Part shown: positions 6,993-11,866 of the stretch, in pieces | How the letters are laid out: the number at the start of each line of letters is the position of its first letter | Position numbering within the stretch: position 1 is the stretch's first letter | Assembly (NCBI GenBank): GCA_041158225.1 | Contig: JBEBBU010000103.1 | Span: 1-11,866 of the forward strand | Length of the DNA stretch: 11,866 nt | Reading direction: 5' to 3' | Source: JBEBBU01 sp041158225 | GTDB lineage: Bacteria; Pseudomonadota; Gammaproteobacteria; Methylococcales; Methylococcaceae | Notes under the pieces: model-generated | What the model was told of the DNA's origin: nothing | What the model saw: the letters and a program-made list of their open reading frames with translations, nothing else | The model's database searches: none | Position numbers and translations under genes: made by a program

Positions 6993-7499
6993 ATGAAAAT
7001 TCTGCATATGCTTTTCGGTGAGTTCAGGAAGGCGTTGCCGCCCACCCTTTTTTTCATGGTGGCTTTTCATGTCAGCATGCTTTTACGGCATCTTGATGCA
7101 CAAAGTCTGGGTGTTACGACTGAGCAGTCAGTCAGTGCAACCATAGGAGCATTAGTGGTAGGCAAGGTTTTCCTGTTGCTGGATAACATGGGCCTGAACC
7201 GTTGCCTGCAAAACAGGCCCCTGATTTACCCTGTGCTTTTCAGCAGTCTGGTGTACAGTTTTTTTGTTTCGCTGGCCTGGTGTCTGGAGGAACTTGTGCC
7301 GCAGATTTTTCATCATGTCAGTTGGGTGGATGCCTGGCATGATTACCAGCGCAACCTCTCAAGACCAGTATTTCTGGCTAACCATCTGGTACTCATGCTT
7401 TGGGTGTTGCTCTACTCTTTTTCTGCAAGGCTCATCGGTATCATTGGGGCCGCAAGAGCGTCCAGGCTGTTTTTCGGCGTGAGAACCCGTGATGCTTGA
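6993..7499 (+). CDS. Small four-helix inner-membrane protein
   Basis: A 168-residue integral membrane protein of unknown function. GGAG at 6979-6982 lies ten bases before the ATG. After a short N-terminus (EFRKALPPTLFF) there are four hydrophobic segments at about residues 17-33, 47-64, 77-97 and 127-146. The loops carry the landmarks ATIGALVVGKVFLLLDN (49-65), NRPLIYPVLF (74-83) and CLEELVP (97-103). The C-terminus ends with the basic RASRLFFGVRTRDA. The combination recalls a small conserved hypothetical membrane-protein family seen in proteobacteria, but no role is known to me. No transport or catalytic motif is visible. It is transcribed away from the lipoprotein gene and converges on the S24 regulator, with 35 bases and no obvious hairpin between them. 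Confidence 0.8.
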   Translation: MKILHMLFGEFRKALPPTLFFMVAFHVSMLLRHLDAQSLGVTTEQSVSATIGALVVGKVFLLLDNMGLNRCLQNRPLIYPVLFSSLVYSFFVSLAWCLEELVPQIFHHVSWVDAWHDYQRNLSRPVFLANHLVLMLWVLLYSFSARLIGIIGAARASRLFFGVRTRDA

Positions 7500-7534
7500 G
7501 CTTCGGACAGTATGGGCGGCTGATGAATGAAAGA

Positions 7535-8221
7535 TTACACGCGTTTTCTGTAGCGTCTATGTTCCAGCATGGTGCCTACGATGCTGAATGCGGTGCTGTC
7601 TGAGCGTAGTGTCGGGAAATCTTCGTTAAGAGGTACGAGCTCAACAATCGGCTCGCCATATTCATTCATCCCGCGTGGTCTGTACTTTTTAAAGGTGGCT
7701 TCGTGCTGTTCGTTACTGGCAACAACCAGATCCCCCGGGGCTGGAGGGACGCTGGGATCTATGATGACGATATCGCCGTCCCTGAACTCGGGTAGCATGG
7801 AATCGCCTCGAATCGAGACTGCGAAGGCATGAGGCCCGGTGGCTATCTGTGTGGGAATATATTCCTGCCCGGATCCCTGTTCATATGCGTTGACCGATTC
7901 CGTCCACAATCCGGCCTGAACATGACTGATCAACGGAATCTGTGCATAGGCACGGCTGCTGCTGCCATATCCGGATGCACTGAGAGAGGCTTCGAAGCAT
8001 TCTTCTTCATTCAGGGTATGCAGGCTATCCATATACATGGAAGGCCAGCCAATCAAGGCCTCAATATTTCTGGCAGCTTTGGCGCCGATATGCAGCTGTT
8101 CATGGATAAATGCCGAGATATGGTCGGCATCAAGATCATAACAATCTGCAAAATCGGCAAGACTTGAAAACTCGCTTATTTTTTCTTCCAGATTTCTGAG
8201 TCGTACAGCATGTATTTCCAT
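7535..8221 (-). CDS. S24 (LexA/C1-like) transcriptional regulator
   Basis: About 228 residues from the chosen start. Residues 1-61 (MEIHAVRLRNLEEKI...GAKAARNIEALIGWP) match the N-terminal DNA-binding part of Cro/C1-type repressors fused to S24 peptidases, in a degenerate form. The C-terminal half is a LexA/UmuD-like fold. It has a cleavage site A103-G104 in VQAGLW, catalytic Ser141 in RGDSMLPEFRDGD and general-base Lys178 in ATFKKY. The Ser-Lys spacing of 37 equals that of E. coli LexA (S119/K156). These elements predict RecA-stimulated or spontaneous self-cleavage. An in-frame ATG at 8278 would add 19 residues; neither start has a good ribosome binding site, and 8221 is chosen because MEIHAVR resembles family N-termini. 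No phage genes are visible nearby. It is divergent from the diguanylate cyclase gene and may regulate it. Confidence 0.85.
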   Translation of the reverse strand: MEIHAVRLRNLEEKISEFSSLADFADCYDLDADHISAFIHEQLHIGAKAARNIEALIGWPSMYMDSLHTLNEEECFEASLSASGYGSSSRAYAQIPLISHVQAGLWTESVNAYEQGSGQEYIPTQIATGPHAFAVSIRGDSMLPEFRDGDIVIIDPSVPPAPGDLVVASNEQHEATFKKYRPRGMNEYGEPIVELVPLNEDFPTLRSDSTAFSIVGTMLEHRRYRKRV

Positions 8222-8306
8222 ATCGATGATCTGCAGGGTCGCTGGCTGGCACTGGATGCTGCATGCTACCCCATTCATTGCGGCAGGCCAAGCAGATAAG
8301 ATTCGG

Positions 8307-8332
8307 ACTGTTTCGGTTAGACTGATCCGGTT
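8307..8332. promoter_or_regulatory. Imperfect 14-bp-spaced direct repeat
   Basis: ACTGTTTCGGTT (8307-8318) and ACTGATCCGGTT (8321-8332) match at 10 of 12 positions and start 14 bases apart. They lie between the divergent S24 regulator and the diguanylate cyclase gene, ending just before the latter's ribosome binding site (GAAGG, 8340-8344). The position suits an operator for the neighbouring regulator, though C1-type repressors usually bind inverted repeats. The repeat is seen; its function is inference. Confidence 0.3.
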
Positions 8333-8352
8333 TCCATTTGAAGGTCAACACA

Positions 8353-9786
8353 ATGCGTCCAAAAGACAGCGGGCCAAAAGCCTGTCAGGGGCTCAGGCCG
8401 GCGATCTGGTTTAGCTATATTCTGTTTACGCTGGTCATGGTCATTTCTCTTGGTGTTTTCTTATGGCTGGACTGGTCGCTACGTCATGAGCATCTTGAGG
8501 CAGATCTTCGAAGAAGCAGCCGCATTGTTTTGCATCAGTTCAGAGATGCAGTGATGGATGCCTCCAGGGTTCTTGATCTTGCGCGAACCAAACTTGAAAT
8601 TCCCAGCCTGCAGACCCATCTGAATGATAGGGTTGTCTATGACATCCTGAATGAGACCAAGTCAACTTTCAGCCTTTATAACCAGTCAGATTTCTACGGC
8701 TTGCTTTTTGCCATTGATCGCAATGGACGTCTGTATGCCCGTTCGGGTAGGCCTGAAGCAGAGCCTATCGATATGTCTGACCGTTTTTACTATCTTGATC
8801 TGTTGCGGCACCCGGAAAAACGTATGACGATCAGTCCTGCCGTTCGTGCCAGAACGACAGGTAAGGATGTTTTTCATGTGGCCATGCCCTATCACAGTAT
8901 GGATGGAGGTTTTGCCGGCGCTGTTGTGATCCAGATCAATCTGGAGCAGTTTTACCGGGTGCTGGATGAGCAGGTTTTTCTGGACGGTGGCGTTCTGGGT
9001 ATCGATCTTCAGGATGGCTTCCCCGTATTCAGGTATCCTGCCAGATCTGCCATCACCCCTGCCTATGCCATGACGGCTTTTGCCGAGGATGCGTCAATGG
9101 GTTTCGCAAGCGTGGTCACTCAGGACTTGGACAGATTGATCTACGCTTTCTGGCGTAACAATCTTGTGCTTGTTCTGCTGGTGACTGGAGGCATCCTGAT
9201 GACGACGCTACTTTTCGTAGCCCAGATGCGCACGGCGGCAGCACTGGCTGTTGCAGAACAGCTGTCAAGGCTGGATACCCTGACCTGCCTGCCCAATAGA
9301 CGAGCCATGGCTGAGTTTTCGGAGCGTTTGCAGCGCATGGTGCACCGGGGGCGAAGGCGGGTGAGTGTGCTTTTTTTCGATATTGATGGATTCAAGCTGT
9401 TTAATGATCATTATGGTCATGACGCTGGTGATGCGGCGCTGGTAGGTATTGCGGGTGCCCTGAGCGGCAGTCTGTTGCGTCCGGAAGATTTCTGTTGCCG
9501 CTGGGGAGGAGAGGAGTTTGTCGTCATCCTTCCTGACAGTGATCAGATGGGAGCGATTCATGTAGCCCAGCGCATTCTGGATGCAGTGGCTGGCCTGCGT
9601 TTTTCATTTGATGGCGATACTGATATTACATTGACGGGCAGTATTGGAATCGCTGTCAGCCAGATGGGAGAGGCTGTCATGACCGATGAACTGATTGAGA
9701 AAGCTGATGAGGCCATGTATCTTGCCAAGCGCTTTGGCAAGGGTACTTATGCGGTTCATGAAACTCGCCCCGTACCTGTACTGTGA
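8353..9786 (+). CDS. Membrane diguanylate cyclase (sensor-GGDEF)
   Basis: A 477-residue enzyme predicted to make cyclic di-GMP from two GTP at the inner membrane. The ATG at 8353 has GAAGG eight bases upstream; an in-frame TTG at 8338 lacks such support. Transmembrane helix 1 is at about 18-40 and helix 2 at about 268-291. The roughly 225-residue periplasmic part between them looks like a double-Cache sensor (for example FYGLLFAIDRNGRLYARSG and an FHVAMPY strand), so it probably binds a small extracellular ligand. The GGDEF domain runs from about 305 to the C-terminus. It has FFDIDGFKLFND with metal-binding D343, the GGEEF active site at 385-389, and an inhibitory-site RxxD (RPED, 376-379) five residues before it. 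All key residues are present, so an active, product-inhibited cyclase is expected. It is first in a run with the DUF429-like and exporter genes. Confidence 0.93.
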   Translation: MRPKDSGPKACQGLRPAIWFSYILFTLVMVISLGVFLWLDWSLRHEHLEADLRRSSRIVLHQFRDAVMDASRVLDLARTKLEIPSLQTHLNDRVVYDILNETKSTFSLYNQSDFYGLLFAIDRNGRLYARSGRPEAEPIDMSDRFYYLDLLRHPEKRMTISPAVRARTTGKDVFHVAMPYHSMDGGFAGAVVIQINLEQFYRVLDEQVFLDGGVLGIDLQDGFPVFRYPARSAITPAYAMTAFAEDASMGFASVVTQDLDRLIYAFWRNNLVLVLLVTGGILMTTLLFVAQMRTAAALAVAEQLSRLDTLTCLPNRRAMAEFSERLQRMVHRGRRRVSVLFFDIDGFKLFNDHYGHDAGDAALVGIAGALSGSLLRPEDFCCRWGGEEFVVILPDSDQMGAIHVAQRILDAVAGLRFSFDGDTDITLTGSIGIAVSQMGEAVMTDELIEKADEAMYLAKRFGKGTYAVHETRPVPVL

Positions 9787-10578
9787 ATGCATATGCCAAT
9801 TTTTCAGCGATATGTTGGCATTGATTATTCTGGCGCAGCAAGTGCATCTACACCGCTACGTGGTCTACGCCTTTTTATGGCAGAAGGTGAACAGTCCCCG
9901 CAGGAAATTCTCCCGGCCTCAAATGATGCGGCCAGTTGGAGCAGAGAGAGGCTGGCTTTATGGCTTGATGCTTTGCTGTCCGAAAATGTTCCTGCCATCG
10001 TGGGTATCGATCACGGATTCTCCTTTCCACTGGCTTATTTCGATCATTATGGTCTTGCTTATGTGTGGGATGATTTTCTTGATGACTTTTGCGATCACTG
10101 GCCCCTTGATCATGCCGGCGTGACGGTTGAGGCTATCCGGCATTCAAAAACGGGAAAAGGCGTTTTGCGCTCAGGCAGTGCAAGATGGCGTCGCATGACT
10201 GAGATCCGTTGTCGCGCCAAGTCAGTATTTCATTTTGATGTGCCAGGGTCGGTAGCCAAGTCTACCCATACGGGGCTTCCCTGGCTCAGATATCTGCGCT
10301 GCCGACATGTCAATGCCGGGCGTTTGCAGTGCTGGCCCATGGATGGCTGGCAGGTGCCAACAGGATCTTCAGTCATGCTGGAAGCTTATCCCAGCCTTTA
10401 CAGGCAGGATTTTCCCGCGCCTCATCTTGGTCAGGATCAGCAGGATGCTTATGCGATTGCAGCATGGTTGCAACGTGAGGATGGCATGTTCCGTCTTCAT
10501 GATGCTCTTGAGGGAGGTTTGCTGACGTATGATGAGAAAAGGCTGGGAGTCATAGAAGGCTGGATTCTGGGGTGCTGA
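9787..10578 (+). CDS. DUF429-like protein, RNase H-like fold
   Basis: A 263-residue soluble protein. Its acidic residues follow the DUF429/RNase H-like pattern: D13 in YVGIDYSGA, D75 in AIVGIDHGFSFP, E199 in LEAYPS and D217/D220 in DQQDAYAIAAWL. Members of that family are predicted to adopt the RNase H-like fold, and their biochemical role is unknown. A conserved-looking middle contains WRRMTEIRCRAKSVFHF and VPGSVAKSTHTGLPWLRYLR (about 134-170). The ATG follows the stop of the cyclase gene directly (TGAATG) and has no clear ribosome binding site of its own, so translation is probably coupled. A second in-frame ATG at 9793 is an equally possible start. No signal peptide or membrane helix is present, so it should act in the cytoplasm. 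The link to c-di-GMP or glucan export is only positional. Confidence 0.82.
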   Translation: MHMPIFQRYVGIDYSGAASASTPLRGLRLFMAEGEQSPQEILPASNDAASWSRERLALWLDALLSENVPAIVGIDHGFSFPLAYFDHYGLAYVWDDFLDDFCDHWPLDHAGVTVEAIRHSKTGKGVLRSGSARWRRMTEIRCRAKSVFHFDVPGSVAKSTHTGLPWLRYLRCRHVNAGRLQCWPMDGWQVPTGSSVMLEAYPSLYRQDFPAPHLGQDQQDAYAIAAWLQREDGMFRLHDALEGGLLTYDEKRLGVIEGWILGC

Positions 10579-10579
10579 T

Positions 10580-11866
10580 ATGAGGTTGATGACCGTTAAT
10601 CTGAGGGCGCTTGCATTACTAGCGCGCGAACCCTGGTTGCTGGCTGGTCTGGTGCTTGCCAATATGCTGGTGGCCATGATCCAGCTGGTTGAGCCTCTGC
10701 TGTTTGGCAGGGTGGTGGATGCTCTGGCACTGCATCAGGACGCCATGCCTCTGGTGGCGATCTGGGCGGTGGCTGGACTGTTGGGAATGCTGGTGGCTGT
10801 CATGCTTGCTGTTCATGCAGACAGGCTCAGTCATCGCCTGAGACTGGCCATGCTGGATGAGGCTTTTCAGAAAGCCTTGCATGCATCCCCAGAGATTGCC
10901 TGCGAAGGTGGTTCGTCGGCAGTCATGCGTATACTGATTGCAGGTGTCGATGCCCTGTTCTGGCTGTGGCTGAATGTCCTGCGAGAGCATTGCGCTGCAT
11001 TGTTGCATGTGCTGATGCTATTACCCCTTGCGCTGTTCATGCAGCCAGTGCTTGCCTGTATCCTCTATGTCATGTCAGGCATTTATGCTTTTGCCAATGT
11101 CAGTATTGCACGGCATTCTGCTGCCCGGCAGAGTATTGTGGAAAACTTTCAGCACCACCTCTTTGGGCGTATGGGGGATGTGCTGGCCAATACGACCGTG
11201 CTGCAGAGTTTCTCGCGTATTGCTCGCGAGTCTGCTGATCTGCAGGCCATGATGCAGCGTCTTCTGCAGGCGCAGTATCCGGTGCTGACCTGGTGGGCCC
11301 TGGTCACTGTATTTACGCGAATTTCAGCGACGCTTACCATGCTTGCCCTTTTTGCTGTTGGCAGTTTTCTGGTGGCAGCGGGACAGGTTACCGTAGGCAA
11401 TCTGGTTAGTTTTGTCAGTTTTGCCACATTGCTGATTGCCCATCTGGATCAGCTGTCCGGTTTTTTTGCCCGAACCCTCAATCAGTCCTCGGTGCTACCG
11501 GCTTTCTTTGAGCTGGTTGATCGCGCTCCTGATTATCCTGATGATCCGGATGCCTCTGTATTACGGATTGATAGGGGGGTTGTCAGTTTTGAACATGTAT
11601 CATTTCATTATCCTGACAGTAGTCATGGTGTGTATGACCTGAGTTTTACCGCAAGGCGTGGTCAGACTGTCGCGCTGGTGGGCTCGTCCGGATCTGGCAA
11701 GACTACCACCATGAAGCTGCTGCAGCGCTTCAGGTTCCCAGATAGCGGAGTGATCCGTATTGACGGACAGGATATCCGGCGGGTTACGCTGGTGTCGCTG
11801 CGACAGGCGATAGCGGTTGTATTCCAGGATGCTTTTTTGCTGAACCGGTCTATCGGTGAGAATATT
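10580..11866 (+). CDS. ndvA: NdvA/ChvA-like glucan exporter ABC protein, partial
   Basis: The first 429 codons of a fused ABC exporter, cut by the window end; NdvA proteins are just under 600 residues. The ATG lies one base after the preceding stop, with GGGG at 10569-10572 seven bases upstream. The N-terminal part has several hydrophobic helices. From memory, the segments VENFQHHLFGRMGDVLANTTVL and LLQAQYPVLTWWAL closely resemble NdvA/ChvA, which moves cyclic beta-1,2-glucan to the periplasm using ATP. The nucleotide-binding domain begins near residue 335, with Walker A GSSGSGKTT (368-376) and the Q-loop region FQDAFLLNRSIGENI at the very end. Walker B and the signature motif lie beyond the window. 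The substrate is inferred from similarity. Another lipid or oligosaccharide exporter of the MsbA-like class is the main alternative. Third gene of the cyclase operon. Confidence 0.85.
   Translation, partial: MRLMTVNLRALALLAREPWLLAGLVLANMLVAMIQLVEPLLFGRVVDALALHQDAMPLVAIWAVAGLLGMLVAVMLAVHADRLSHRLRLAMLDEAFQKALHASPEIACEGGSSAVMRILIAGVDALFWLWLNVLREHCAALLHVLMLLPLALFMQPVLACILYVMSGIYAFANVSIARHSAARQSIVENFQHHLFGRMGDVLANTTVLQSFSRIARESADLQAMMQRLLQAQYPVLTWWALVTVFTRISATLTMLALFAVGSFLVAAGQVTVGNLVSFVSFATLLIAHLDQLSGFFARTLNQSSVLPAFFELVDRAPDYPDDPDASVLRIDRGVVSFEHVSFHYPDSSHGVYDLSFTARRGQTVALVGSSGSGKTTTMKLLQRFRFPDSGVIRIDGQDIRRVTLVSLRQAIAVVFQDAFLLNRSIGENI

Noticed and set aside
7500..7534. Terminator between the convergent membrane-protein and S24 genes
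   Set aside because: No inverted repeat followed by a T-run was found in the 35 bases.
7535..8278. Prophage or integrated element suggested by the C1-like regulator
   Set aside because: No integrase, tRNA, attachment repeats or phage structural genes are visible, and flanking genes look chromosomal.
10619..11008. 129-codon minus-strand frame rich in Q and H
   Set aside because: Antisense to the exporter; its His/Gln richness just mirrors CTG/ATG-rich hydrophobic helices on the plus strand.

Overview
The window comes from a Gram-negative bacterium, most likely a proteobacterium. It holds Sec signal peptides, a lipoprotein lipobox, a LexA/C1-type S24 regulator, a membrane-bound GGDEF enzyme and an exporter resembling the NdvA/ChvA cyclic beta-glucan transporters best known from Alphaproteobacteria. 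Base composition looks roughly balanced. Nothing seen fixes a genus. No rRNA, tRNA, CRISPR array, insertion sequence or integrase was found.

Region 1 (1-5822, plus strand) starts with a leader of about 320 bases. The leader carries two sets of 11-bp direct repeats whose spacing matches PhoB/OmpR-family binding sites. A three-gene cluster follows. Two tandem paralogous secreted proteins (321-1298 and 1348-2313) have right-handed beta-helix-like sequence. A 1140-residue secreted protein (2359-5781) combines PD40/TolB-like beta-propeller repeats with four FG-GAP/VCBS calcium-type repeats. A 16-codon reading frame with its own ribosome binding site fills the gap between the two paralogs and overlaps the second start codon by ATGA. 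The cluster looks like an uncharacterised secreted or cell-surface module. It ends at a strong bidirectional hairpin terminator shared with the convergent gene.

Region 2 (5820-7499) has a minus-strand lipoprotein of an uncharacterised family and a divergent small four-helix membrane protein. The roughly 100 bases between them contain a 16-bp dyad.

Region 3 (7535-11866) begins with a minus-strand S24 self-cleaving-type regulator. Divergent from it is a tightly packed plus-strand run: a membrane diguanylate cyclase with an apparently intact active site and inhibitory site, a DUF429-like protein with an RNase H-like acidic residue pattern, and an NdvA-like ABC exporter cut off by the window end. 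Junctions of 0 and 1 bp suggest one transcript. An inferred reading is that c-di-GMP production and glucan export are co-expressed, perhaps under the divergent regulator.

The best candidates for something undescribed are the secreted cluster with its phased-repeat promoter and small reading frame, and the S24 regulator / diguanylate cyclase / DUF429-like / glucan exporter arrangement.
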